NCBI GenBank assembly: GCA_035716005.1
Contig: DASTKG010000088.1
Location: 1 to 39,937 of the forward strand
Direction: 5' to 3'
Length of the DNA: 39,937 bases
Source of the DNA: SZUA-252 sp035716005
Lineage (GTDB): Bacteria; Eisenbacteria; RBG-16-71-46; SZUA-252
In this document: one piece after another, positions 1-8,546 of the stretch
Layout: the number at the start of each line of letters is the position of its first letter
How positions within the stretch are numbered: the stretch's first letter is position 1
Translations under genes and position numbers: made by a program
The notes under the pieces: model-generated
Told to the model about the DNA's origin: nothing
What the model saw: only the letters and a program-made list of their open reading frames with translations
Database searches by the model: none

Positions 1-22
1 GCGGCGCGCGCCCGCGCGGCCG

Positions 23-943
23 CTACGAGACTCCGACGAGCCCCTTCGCGTACTCCGCCGCGTCGAACGGAATGAGGTCGTCCATTCCCTCGCCGACGCC
101 GACCCAGCGAATCGGAAGGTGCAGCGTCTCCGCGATGGCGAGGACGACGCCCCCCTTGGCCGTGCCGTCGAGCTTCGTGAGGGCGAGCGCGGAGAGCTTC
201 AGGGCCCTGTCGAACTCCTTCGCCTGCGAAAGTCCGTTCTGCCCCGTCGTGGCGTCGAGGACGAGAAGCGTCTCGTGGGGCGCGCCGGGGAGCGCCTTGT
301 CGACGACGCGGCGGATCTTCTCCAGCTCCGCCATGAGATTCGCCTTCACGTGGAGGCGCCCCGCCGTGTCGACGAAGACGCGATCGAACCCGCGCGATCG
401 GGCGTGCGCGATTCCGTCGAAGGCGACCGCCGCCGGGTCGGCTCCCTCCGCCTGGCGGTGGATTTCCACGCCCGCGCGCTTCGCCCAGACCTCCAGCTGA
501 TCGGCCGCCGCGGCGCGAAAGGTGTCGCACGCGACGAGGAGAACGCTCTCCCCCCGCAGGCGGTGGTGATGGGCGAGCTTCGCGATGGTGGTCGTCTTCC
601 CCGTTCCGTTCACTCCGACGACGAGCGTGACGTGGGGTTTCGCGGGGGACGCGGCGGCGGCCGGGGCCGCGGCCTCGGCGTCGGTCAGGAGCCGCTCCAC
701 CGCGGCGCGGAGCGCGTCGGCGGCGCCCCCTTCGTAGGAGGCGTCCTTCAGCGTGGCGCGGACCGAGGCGAGGAGCCGGTCGGCGGCGACGGGGCCGACG
801 TCGGCCCGCAGCAGCGCGGCCTCCAGCGTCTCGTAATCCTCGTCGGTGAGCGCCCGCCCGGGCTGGAAGACCGCCGCGACCTGACCGGCGATGGCGTCGC
901 GGGTCTTCTTGAGACCCTGGACGATCTTGTCGAAGAGCCCCAC
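23..943 (-). CDS. ftsY: Signal recognition particle receptor FtsY
   Basis: SRP-dependent GTPase that docks the Ffh/SRP RNA-ribosome complex at the inner membrane for co-translational insertion. The 306-residue protein is a compact NG-domain form: a helical N domain (about 1-95), then the G domain with GVNGTGKT at 110-117, DTAGR at 192-196, TKLD at 256-259 and the closing GVGEGMDDLIPFD motif. The long acidic A domain of the E. coli protein is absent, as in many other bacteria. The start is GTG, 12 nt after the smc stop, with no convincing Shine-Dalgarno, so expression probably depends on coupling to smc. smc-ftsY is a common gene pair. Its RNA partner, ffs, lies at 37836-37932. Only 22 nt of GC-rich sequence remain between the stop and the window edge. 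Confidence 0.97.
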   Translation of the reverse strand: MGLFDKIVQGLKKTRDAIAGQVAAVFQPGRALTDEDYETLEAALLRADVGPVAADRLLASVRATLKDASYEGGAADALRAAVERLLTDAEAAAPAAAASPAKPHVTLVVGVNGTGKTTTIAKLAHHHRLRGESVLLVACDTFRAAAADQLEVWAKRAGVEIHRQAEGADPAAVAFDGIAHARSRGFDRVFVDTAGRLHVKANLMAELEKIRRVVDKALPGAPHETLLVLDATTGQNGLSQAKEFDRALKLSALALTKLDGTAKGGVVLAIAETLHLPIRWVGVGEGMDDLIPFDAAEYAKGLVGVS

Positions 944-955
944 GGCGGGAGGGCG

Positions 956-3900
956 CTAGACGCCGGGAGTGCCGCTCGGAAGCGCTTCGGGCGCCGACTC
1001 GGAAACGGCCTCGGGCTCCGGCTCCTGCGAGATGGAGAGCGAGTCGATCTCGGTCGGGCGCTCCCGGTTCCACTTCACCGAGACGAGCTTCGAGACGCCG
1101 GGCTCCTGCATCGTCACGCCGTAGAGGCAGTCGGCCACCTCCATCGTCTTCTTGTTGTGCGTGACGACGATGAACTGCGTGTTCTCGCTGAAATCGCGCA
1201 GGAGGCGGACGAAGCGGTCCACGTTGGCGTCGTCGAGCGGCGCGTCGACTTCGTCCAGGATGCAGAAGGGGCTCGGCTTCACGAGATAGATGGCGAAGAG
1301 GAGCGCGATGGCGGTGAGCGCCTTCTCGCCGCCCGAAAGGAGCGAGATCGACTGCGGCTTCTTCCCGCGCGGCCGGGCGAGGATCTCGATCTCGGCCTCC
1401 AGCGGGTCGTCGCCCGTGAGGAGAAGCGAGCATTCGCCCCCCTCGAAGAGGGTCGTGAAGACCTTCTGGAAGTTGATGTTCACCTGGTCGAAGGTCGTCT
1501 TGAAGAGCTCCGAGGCGCTCTGATTGATCTTCTCGATCGCCTCCAGGAGCTGCTGGCGCGCGTCGTCCAGATCCTTCCGCTGGCCCGTGAGGAAGGAGAG
1601 ACGCGTGCGGCGCTCCTCGTAGTCCTGCACGGCGAGGAGGTTCACCGGGCCGAGGCCGCGGAGCTTCTCCTGGAGGACGCGAAGCCGCTCGCGCCGCTCC
1701 GCCTCCGTGGCGGTCGCCGAGATCGGCGCGCCCGGCAGGGTGGCGTCGTCGCCCCCGTCGTCGCCCTCGTCGCCGCGATCCCCGCGATCCACGATCGCGG
1801 CGTCGGGCACGCGCGACTCGCCGTCCGCCGGCTCGCCCCCTTCGGCCATGGCGGCGCGCTCCCCGTCCATCTCCTCCAGCTCGGCCAGCGCTCCCGCCGC
1901 CGCCACCTCGATCGCCGCGGCGGGCGCGACGTACGAGGCGAGTTCGAGCTCGTATTCGTTCCAGACGCGCTCGGAGAGCCGCCGCATGTCGCCGTCGGCC
2001 TCCGCCCGCTCCAGGTCGGCGCGGTGGATCTGCTCGGTCAGCTCGCTGTTCTCGCGCCGGAATTCGCGCGTCCGCGTCTCGATGTCGTCGGCGGAGCCCT
2101 TCACCTCCCCGAAGCGCTCGCGCGCCTTCTGCAGCGCGACCTCTCGCTCGGCCTTCCGCTCGATCTCCAGGGCCAGCTCCGCCTCTCGTTCGGTCGCGAG
2201 CGCCTCGGTCTCCCGGATGCGCCGCTCCGTTTCCGCGGCCTCCTCCAGGCGGTTCCGGATCGCGCGCTCGGCCTCCTCGGCGCTGAGGTGGAGGCGCTCG
2301 ATCTCCCGCACCGTCGTCTCGAACGTGCTCCGCGTGCGGGTCGCCTCGATGCGGATCTCGGCATGAAGCGCGGTCACCTGCTCCCGCTCCTGCTCGAGGG
2401 CGCGGAACTCGGATTCCTCGCGCGCCAGCTCCTCGTCGACGCGTCCCCGCGCCTCCTCGGCGCTCTGGAGGGCGCGATTCGCCTCCTCCGCCTCCGCCAT
2501 GGCCCGCGCGATGTCGGCGGCCACCGAGGCGAGAGCGGCGTCGAGGGAGGACGCGGCCTGACCCATCGCGTCGCGGCGGATCGTCTGCTCGGCCCGGCGC
2601 GCCTCCTGGGCGCGGTGCGCGTCTTCCGAGGCCGCGAGCCGGCGATTCGTCTCCTCCAGCGTTCCCTGCGAGCGCGTCTTCTCGCCGCGCAGCGCCTCCG
2701 ACATCGCCACCGTCTCCGCCAGGGACGAGGCCGACCGCGCGAGCGACTGCGCCAGCTCCACCAGCTCTTCCTCGCGACGGAGGACCGAGCCGGCGCGCGT
2801 CGCGCCGCTTCCGCCCTGCACGATGCCGGGGCCGACCACCCGCTCGCCCTGCGGCGTGACGAAGTGGAGCCTGTGCTGCGGATACTGCTCGATCAGCTGG
2901 AGCCCCACCTCGATCGAGTCGACGACCACGATCCAGGAGAGGAGGAAGCCGGCGAGCGCCACGTAGCCCGGCTCGAAGCGGACGTGATCGAGGAGCGCGC
3001 CGCGGACGCCGGGCGAGCGAAGGATCTCGTCCGGAATGACGGCCGCGCGGGAGCGCGAGAGGCGGTCGAGCGCGACGAACGTGGCCCGGCCCTCGCCGCT
3101 CCGCTGGAGCGACGCGAGCGCCGAGAGGGCCGCGTCGGTCCGTTCGGCCACGATGAACTGGACGGCCTCGCCGAGGGCCGCCTCGAGCGCGACGAGCCAT
3201 TCGCCCGACGCGTGGAGCACGTCGCCCACCGTGCCGAGAATCCGATCGGGGCGGGTCGGTCCCGCGACGAGCCAGCGGACGCTGGCGTCGTAGCCTTCGT
3301 ACTTCTCCTTCAGCTCCTTCAGCGTCGCGTGGCGCGCCTCGAGGGCCGCGTACGCTTCGCGAGCCCGCTTCTCCACCTCGTCGTGCGCCGTGAGACGCCG
3401 CTCCACGTCGACGAGCGCCGCCTGCGCCTCCTCGACCGCGCGGCGCGCGGCCGTGGCGTCCGAGGCCGTTCCGAGGAGCGCCTGCGCGATCTCCTCGAGC
3501 CCCGACGTCAGGAATTCCTGGTCGCGGGCGAGCGAGGCGCGCTGCGCCGTCAGCTCCTCGTGCCGGAGCGAGAGCTCCTCGTGCCGCGACATGAGGGCGC
3601 GCGCGCTCGACTCCTGCTTCACGCGCGCCTGGAAGAGGTCGAGCGAGAGCTGCTTCCGTTCCGACAGGGCGCCGCGGCGCTGGTCGAGGACCGGCCCCAG
3701 CTCGGCCAGCTTCACGCCGAGCCGAAGCTCCTCCTCCTCGCGCTCCTGGGCCACGCCCTCGAGGCGCGTGCGTTCCTCCGTGAGGCGCGCCGCGGCGTTC
3801 CGCACTTCCTCCACGCTCGCCTGGAGTCGCGCCGACTCGGAGCGGGCGTGCTCCAGCTTCTCGACGAGCCCCGCGCGCCTCTCTTTGAGCACCGAGACCT

Positions 3901-4807
3901 CGTTCAGGAGCGCCGAGCCGCGCGCTTCGTGCTCGGCCAGGGCCTCCTGAGCCAGGCGAACCTCGCCCTCGCGCTTCAGCAATTCCAGCTTCAGCTCCTC
4001 GAGCTCGGCCTCGTGCCGCGCCAGCGTCCCGGAGAGCTCGGCCCGGCGGTTCTCCACCGCGATCCGCTCCTGGCGGAGCGCCGCGGTCCCCGCGACGAGG
4101 CGGTCGTATTCCTCCTTGGCGAGGCCGAGGTCGAGCGACTTGATCTCGTCGCGAAGACGTCCGTACCGGCGCGCCTTCCCCACCTGGCGGGCCAGGGAGC
4201 GGACTTCCCGCTCGATCTCGCCGATCACGTCCCCGACGCGCGTCAGGTCGGTGACCGTCAGCTCCAGCTTCTGGAGCGCCTCCTTCTTCCGAGTCTTGTA
4301 GCGCATGATCCCGGCCGCCTCCTCGAAGAGGAAACGCCGGTGCCCGCTCTCGTCGGAGAGGACGTTGTCGACCATGCCGCGTTCGATGAGGGAGTAGGCG
4401 TGGGAGCCCATGCCGGTGTCGAGGAAGAGGTCGCGAACGTCGCGCAGGCGGCAGACGTTCTTGTTGATCATGTACTCGCTCTGGCCGCTGCGGAACGTGC
4501 GCCGCGCGATCGCCAGCTCGGTGTACTCGGAGGGGAGGACGCCGCGGTTGTTGATCATGGTCAGCGAAACCTCGGCCATGCCGAGCGGCTTCCGCTGCGC
4601 GGAGCCGGTGAAGATGACGTCGTCCAGCGTGTCGCCGCGCAGGTGGCGCATGTTCTGCTCGCCCAGGACCCAGCGGATCGCCTCCACGATGTTCGTCTTC
4701 CCGCTGCCGTTCGGCCCGACGACGGCGGTGATGCCAGGGCCGAAGTCGACGCGAACGCGCTGCGGGAACGACTTGAAGCCTTGGATGTCGAGTCGCTTGA
4801 GGAACAC
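956..4807 (-). CDS. smc: Chromosome partition protein SMC
   Basis: Structural maintenance of chromosomes ATPase, which with ScpA/ScpB extrudes DNA loops to compact and segregate the chromosome. It has 1283 residues: the N-terminal head begins with the family motif MFLKRLDIQGFKSF and Walker A GPNGSGKT at 31-38; a first coiled-coil arm follows, then a hinge (roughly 500-680) and a second arm; the C-terminal head carries signature LSGGEK at 1157-1162 and Walker B CILDEVD near 1182-1188. It is longer than the usual 1150-1200 residues, partly because of an acidic Gly/Asp-rich insert at about 985-1034 just before the conserved LGPVNL segment, plus an acidic tail. The GTG start lies 3 nt after the stop of the upstream SPOR gene, with GAGGT 5 nt before it, so the genes are coupled. 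scpA and scpB are not in the window. Confidence 0.98.
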   Translation of the reverse strand: MFLKRLDIQGFKSFPQRVRVDFGPGITAVVGPNGSGKTNIVEAIRWVLGEQNMRHLRGDTLDDVIFTGSAQRKPLGMAEVSLTMINNRGVLPSEYTELAIARRTFRSGQSEYMINKNVCRLRDVRDLFLDTGMGSHAYSLIERGMVDNVLSDESGHRRFLFEEAAGIMRYKTRKKEALQKLELTVTDLTRVGDVIGEIEREVRSLARQVGKARRYGRLRDEIKSLDLGLAKEEYDRLVAGTAALRQERIAVENRRAELSGTLARHEAELEELKLELLKREGEVRLAQEALAEHEARGSALLNEVSVLKERRAGLVEKLEHARSESARLQASVEEVRNAAARLTEERTRLEGVAQEREEEELRLGVKLAELGPVLDQRRGALSERKQLSLDLFQARVKQESSARALMSRHEELSLRHEELTAQRASLARDQEFLTSGLEEIAQALLGTASDATAARRAVEEAQAALVDVERRLTAHDEVEKRAREAYAALEARHATLKELKEKYEGYDASVRWLVAGPTRPDRILGTVGDVLHASGEWLVALEAALGEAVQFIVAERTDAALSALASLQRSGEGRATFVALDRLSRSRAAVIPDEILRSPGVRGALLDHVRFEPGYVALAGFLLSWIVVVDSIEVGLQLIEQYPQHRLHFVTPQGERVVGPGIVQGGSGATRAGSVLRREEELVELAQSLARSASSLAETVAMSEALRGEKTRSQGTLEETNRRLAASEDAHRAQEARRAEQTIRRDAMGQAASSLDAALASVAADIARAMAEAEEANRALQSAEEARGRVDEELAREESEFRALEQEREQVTALHAEIRIEATRTRSTFETTVREIERLHLSAEEAERAIRNRLEEAAETERRIRETEALATEREAELALEIERKAEREVALQKARERFGEVKGSADDIETRTREFRRENSELTEQIHRADLERAEADGDMRRLSERVWNEYELELASYVAPAAAIEVAAAGALAELEEMDGERAAMAEGGEPADGESRVPDAAIVDRGDRGDEGDDGGDDATLPGAPISATATEAERRERLRVLQEKLRGLGPVNLLAVQDYEERRTRLSFLTGQRKDLDDARQQLLEAIEKINQSASELFKTTFDQVNINFQKVFTTLFEGGECSLLLTGDDPLEAEIEILARPRGKKPQSISLLSGGEKALTAIALLFAIYLVKPSPFCILDEVDAPLDDANVDRFVRLLRDFSENTQFIVVTHNKKTMEVADCLYGVTMQEPGVSKLVSVKWNRERPTEIDSLSISQEPEPEAVSESAPEALPSGTPGV

Positions 4808-4810
4808 GGC

Positions 4811-6385
4811 CTACCTCGAGGTGGAGGGGAACGCGTGGGCCCGTTCGACCCACTGATTCTGTAGAAGCCAGGTTGCGTACGCTTTCGCCTCGTCCTCGGT
4901 CGCGAAACGCCCGACGAAGACGCGATACCAGCCGGGCGCGTCGGACGCCGATTCGTACCAGGCGTCGAGGCCCTTCAAACGAAGATCGCGCACGATCGGC
5001 GCGACCTTTTCCACCGAACGGAACGAGGCCACGTGGACGCGGAATTTCTTCCCGTCCGCCGGAGGCGCGGTGGTGAGCGAGGCGCCGGCGCCGAGCGTTC
5101 CGGTTCCGGCAGCGGCGGCTCCGTCGCCGCCCGCCGCGACGGCCGGCGGCAGGGCGGAGCTGCCCGCGCCGAGACCCGCCGTCACGGGCGAGGGCCGCGC
5201 GGGCGTCGTCGCGCCGGCGGGCGTCGTCGAAGCGGCCGGCGGCGGCTCCGCGGGCGGGGTGGTCTCGGGAGCGGGAAGGACCGTCTCCTCTCCGGTGGGC
5301 CGCGTGCCGCGCGAATCGGCGCGCTGCTCCGTCGGGGCCAGGAACCCGATCCAGGCGGCGACGCCGGCGAGAACCACGACGGCCGCGGCGAGCCCGCGCC
5401 AGATCCAGTCGGCGCGACGGTGGCGATGCGCGCTCTCGGCCACGGCGCCGAGCCGGACTTCGCGGTCGAGCGCGGCCATGAGCGCCGATTCTCCGGCGTC
5501 GGCCTCCACGGCGTCGTAGGCGGGCGTCTCGGTCGCGGACGTCGCGGGCGTCGCGGGCGGAGCCGCCGCCCGGCCGCGATCGCGATCGCGCGGCTCCTCG
5601 TCGAAGCTCGAGACCCGCGCGAACGCGGGCGACGGGGCGGCCTCGGCCGCCGTCGGGCGCGCCGCGCGCGGATCGATGGCGACGCAGCCGATGATCGGCG
5701 CGTCGGAGCCCCAGAGCTCCAGGAACGCGTCGCGCAGTTCCACGCGGGTCACGCGGTCGACCGAAGCCGTGAGGAGAACGCCGTCCATCCGCTTCGAGAG
5801 CCGTCCGGTGAGCCCAGGCTTGTGGAGAAGGGGCGCCACGTAGAGCGTCACGTCGACGCGCGCCGCGAAGACGCGCGCGGCCCGGTCCCACTCGGGGTGA
5901 TCGGCCAGTCGGGATTCCTCGGCCGGGTGCATCCCGGGTCCGACGACCCAGAGCGAGCCGGCCACCAGCTCCCACGCCACGCGCTGGAACGAGCATCCGT
6001 ACTCGAGGACGTCGACGAGTCCCTCGGCGGGCTCACCCACACCCCGAACGATCGTCGGATTCCAGCCGTCCAAGTCGACGACGGCCACCTTCAGCCCCCG
6101 GCGGCTCCAGGCGCGGCCCAGGGCGAGACCGAGGGCGAAGCACTCCGGATCGTGCGGGAATCCCGCGAGGAGGAGCGAGCGGAGCGTGAGCGACTGGCGC
6201 GTCTGGGCCAGGTTCTCCACGATCGGCTCGAGCCCGCCCACGCTGCTCGCGGCGAGCAGCTCGGAGAGCGTGGCCCCCGGCCGGACCGGCGGCAGGGCCG
6301 CGCTTCCGAGCAGCGGAAGGTTCACTTCCCTGGCGAAGGCGTTCGGATCGGAATAGCGTTCGACGTCCGTGGCGACGACGTCCAT
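4811..6385 (-). CDS. Membrane protein: degenerate ParA/BY-kinase-like domain, TM helix, SPOR domain
   Basis: 524 residues in four parts. Residues 60-240 read like the P-loop fold of MinD/ParA or CpsD-type tyrosine kinases: a strand plus would-be P-loop (LLLAGFPHDPECF, 71-83), a helix, then VAVVDLDGWNP at 100-110 in the Walker A-prime position. The GK(S/T) needed to bind ATP is missing, so catalysis is unlikely. An acidic/Ala linker follows, then one membrane helix (about 329-350), a Pro/Ala/Thr-rich stretch (351-440) and a C-terminal SPOR domain (about 446-520), which in known proteins binds glycan strands stripped of stem peptides at division septa. Topology would be N-terminus in the cytoplasm and SPOR outside. 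The ATG overlaps the selA stop (TAATG), and smc follows after 3 nt. A link between envelope division sites and chromosome machinery is inference. No gene name fits. Confidence 0.8.
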   Translation of the reverse strand: MDVVATDVERYSDPNAFAREVNLPLLGSAALPPVRPGATLSELLAASSVGGLEPIVENLAQTRQSLTLRSLLLAGFPHDPECFALGLALGRAWSRRGLKVAVVDLDGWNPTIVRGVGEPAEGLVDVLEYGCSFQRVAWELVAGSLWVVGPGMHPAEESRLADHPEWDRAARVFAARVDVTLYVAPLLHKPGLTGRLSKRMDGVLLTASVDRVTRVELRDAFLELWGSDAPIIGCVAIDPRAARPTAAEAAPSPAFARVSSFDEEPRDRDRGRAAAPPATPATSATETPAYDAVEADAGESALMAALDREVRLGAVAESAHRHRRADWIWRGLAAAVVVLAGVAAWIGFLAPTEQRADSRGTRPTGEETVLPAPETTPPAEPPPAASTTPAGATTPARPSPVTAGLGAGSSALPPAVAAGGDGAAAAGTGTLGAGASLTTAPPADGKKFRVHVASFRSVEKVAPIVRDLRLKGLDAWYESASDAPGWYRVFVGRFATEDEAKAYATWLLQNQWVERAHAFPSTSR

Positions 6386-7830
6386 TACGTCTCCCGGTCG
6401 AGCGCGGCGGCGAGGGCGGCGATGAGGCGCGGCACCTCGCGCGACGCGACGGTTCTCATGTCCAACAGTAGGCGGTTCGACTCCACGCGCCCGAGAACCG
6501 GGTCGGAACCCGTCCGGAGCGCGCGTGCCAGGTCGCCGACGCGCCCGCGAACGGGGCGAAGCGACAGGGCGAACGAGGGAATTCGGGCGAGCGGGAGCGC
6601 TCCCCCGCCCACTTCGCCGTGGCAGGCTACCACCTCCGCGCCCGCGCGGGTAGCCCGTTCCGCGCCGAGGAGACGCAGCGCCCGCCGCGCCCTCGCGCGG
6701 ACCGACGCGGCCGGCTCTCCGAGCATCCGGAGGACCGGAATCACGACCGCCGCCCGCTCGGGATCGCGGTAGATGCGGAGGGTCGCCTCGAGCGCCGCGA
6801 GCGTCAGCTTGTCGACGCGGAGCGCCCGGGTGAGCGGATTCGCCTTCGCCGCCGCGATCATCGCCTTCGTTCCCGCCAGGATGCCGGCCTGCGGGCCGCC
6901 GAGGAGCTTGTCGCAGCTGGCCGTGACGAGGGGAACCCCCGCCGCGAGCGCCTGGGCCGCGAGCGGCTCCTCGGGGAGACCGAAACGGCGCATGTCGGCC
7001 AGCGCGCCGCTCCCGACGTCCTCGATGAGGGGAACGCGGCGCCGGCGCGCGAGGCGCACCAGCTCCTCGCGGGGCGTCTCGGCCGAGAAGCCGACGATGG
7101 CGAAGTTGCTCGGATGGACGCGCAGGACGGCGCCGGTGGCGGAGCCGAGGGCCCGCTCGTAGTCGCGGAGCCTCGTCTTGTTCGTGGTCCCCACTTCGCG
7201 GAGCGTGGTGCCGGCCCGCTCCAAGATCTCGGGAATCCGGAAGGAGCCGCCGATCTCCACCAGCTCGCCGCGGGAGACGATCGTCTCCTTGCCGCGCGCG
7301 AGCGTGTTGAGGGCGAGGATGAGGGCGGCGGCGTTGTTGTTCACGACGAGCGCCGCGGGGGCGCCGAGGATCTCGCGGAGGAGGGGCTCCAGATGGCTCA
7401 TGCGGGAGCCGCGCTCGCCTCGCGCCAGGTCGTACTCGAGGTTCGAGTAGCCTCCCGCCGTCGCGGCCACCGCGCGCAGGGCCTCTTCGGCGAGGGGCGC
7501 GCGGCCGAGATTCGTGTGGATCACCACGCCGGTCGCGTTCACCACCGAGCGGAGATGGGGCCGAACGGCGGCCTCGGCGCGGGACGCGGCGTCGGCCGCG
7601 ATGACGGCCGCGTCGGGCGGCGCGCTCCCCGCCGTCGCGGCCTCCCCGGCGCGAAGGGCCGCGCGCGCCGCCGCGATCGCGCCGCGCGCGGCCTCGAGGA
7701 GCACGGATCGGGGCGCGCGGGCGCTCAGCGCCCGGAGCGGCTCCGTTCGCAGGAGGGCGTCGACCGAGGGGAGACCCCGAAGCGCCGCGGCGCTCCCTCC
7801 CGCGGGCGTGGATCGCCGGCGGGAGCTCAC
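6385..7830 (-). CDS. selA: L-seryl-tRNA(Sec) selenium transferase
   Basis: PLP enzyme that converts seryl-tRNA(Sec) to selenocysteinyl-tRNA(Sec) using selenophosphate. The sequence is collinear with bacterial SelA: LPSVDALL near the N-terminus, VVNATGVVIHTNLGRAPL, GYSNLEYDLARGERG, VNNNAAA, and the PLP lysine in TASCDKLLGGPQAG (Lys308 from this start). I prefer the GTG at 7830, which overlaps the livF stop as GTGA and gives 481 aa; an ATG at 7854 would add eight residues and overlap livF by 28 nt. The stop overlaps the next start as TAATG. selB, selC and selD are not in the window, so a complete selenocysteine pathway must be sought elsewhere in the genome. Its place behind a transporter operon has no obvious functional logic. 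Confidence 0.95.
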   Translation of the reverse strand: MSSRRRSTPAGGSAAALRGLPSVDALLRTEPLRALSARAPRSVLLEAARGAIAAARAALRAGEAATAGSAPPDAAVIAADAASRAEAAVRPHLRSVVNATGVVIHTNLGRAPLAEEALRAVAATAGGYSNLEYDLARGERGSRMSHLEPLLREILGAPAALVVNNNAAALILALNTLARGKETIVSRGELVEIGGSFRIPEILERAGTTLREVGTTNKTRLRDYERALGSATGAVLRVHPSNFAIVGFSAETPREELVRLARRRRVPLIEDVGSGALADMRRFGLPEEPLAAQALAAGVPLVTASCDKLLGGPQAGILAGTKAMIAAAKANPLTRALRVDKLTLAALEATLRIYRDPERAAVVIPVLRMLGEPAASVRARARRALRLLGAERATRAGAEVVACHGEVGGGALPLARIPSFALSLRPVRGRVGDLARALRTGSDPVLGRVESNRLLLDMRTVASREVPRLIAALAAALDRET

Positions 7831-8546
7831 GCCGCGCCGCCTCCCAGGTAGCACTCCTGGACGTAGGGATTGTCGAGAAGCGCCGAGGCGCGATCCGAGA
7901 GACGGACGGTTCCGGTTTCCAGGACGTAGCCGACGTCGGCGACCGCGAGCGCCTGGCGCGCGTTCTGCTCCACGAGCACGATCGTCGTCCCCCGCTCACG
8001 GATCTCCCGCACCACGGCGAAGATCTCCCGGACCAGGATCGGCGCGAGCCCGAGCGACGGCTCGTCGAGGAGGAGGAGCGTGGGGCGCGCCATGAGGGCG
8101 CGTCCGATGGCGAGCATCTGCTGCTCGCCGCCGCTCAACGTTCCCGACGCCTGGTGCTTTCGCTCCTCGAGGCGCGGAAAGAGCCGGAAGACCTTCTCGC
8201 GGTCCTCGCGGATGGCCGCGCGGTCGCGACGGAGGTAGGCGCCGAGTTCGAGATTGTCGAGGACGGAGAGATTCGCGAAGACGATGCGCCCCTCGGGAAC
8301 GTGCGAGACGCCGAGTCGGACGATCTCGTGCGGCGGGACGCCCGCGAGGGCCTTCCCGTCGAAGCGAATCGCCCCCTTGCTGGGGCGAAGGAGGCCGGAG
8401 ACGGCGCGCAGGGTCGTGCTCTTCCCCGCCCCGTTCGCGCCGACCAGCGTGACGATCTGGCCCGGCTCCACGCGGAGGGAGATCCCCTTCAGGGCGTGGA
8501 TGGCGCCGTAGTGGACGTTCAGGTCGTCGAGCTCGAGTAGGCTCAC
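7827..8546 (-). CDS. livF: Branched-chain amino acid ABC transporter ATP-binding protein LivF
   Basis: One of the two cytoplasmic ATPases driving the LivKHMGF importer. 239 residues with all ABC motifs: Walker A GANGAGKST, LSGGEQQ signature, Walker B LLLLDEPSLGL and the switch His region VLVEQN typical of LivF (EQN in place of EHD). The phrases HVPEGRIVFANLSVLDNLELGAY and VQECYLGG are characteristic of the LivF subgroup. The start is the GTG at 8546, overlapping the livG stop (GTGA); the frame stays open upstream but that part is an alternative reading of livG. The stop overlaps selA in the same way. Confidence 0.97.
   Translation of the reverse strand: MSLLELDDLNVHYGAIHALKGISLRVEPGQIVTLVGANGAGKSTTLRAVSGLLRPSKGAIRFDGKALAGVPPHEIVRLGVSHVPEGRIVFANLSVLDNLELGAYLRRDRAAIREDREKVFRLFPRLEERKHQASGTLSGGEQQMLAIGRALMARPTLLLLDEPSLGLAPILVREIFAVVREIRERGTTIVLVEQNARQALAVADVGYVLETGTVRLSDRASALLDNPYVQECYLGGGAA

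Noticed and set aside
119..4864. A 1581-codon open frame on the plus strand opposite ftsY and smc, and many other long plus-strand frames
   Set aside because: They mirror high-GC codon bias of the minus-strand genes; the translations are Arg/Leu/Gly-rich without any family motif, while the opposite frames are unmistakable genes.
4811..7999. An open frame that would fuse the SPOR protein to a 500-residue N-terminal extension
   Set aside because: The extension lies in another phase of selA and is low-complexity Arg/Gly/Pro; the ATG at 6385 gives a sensible protein coupled to the selA stop.
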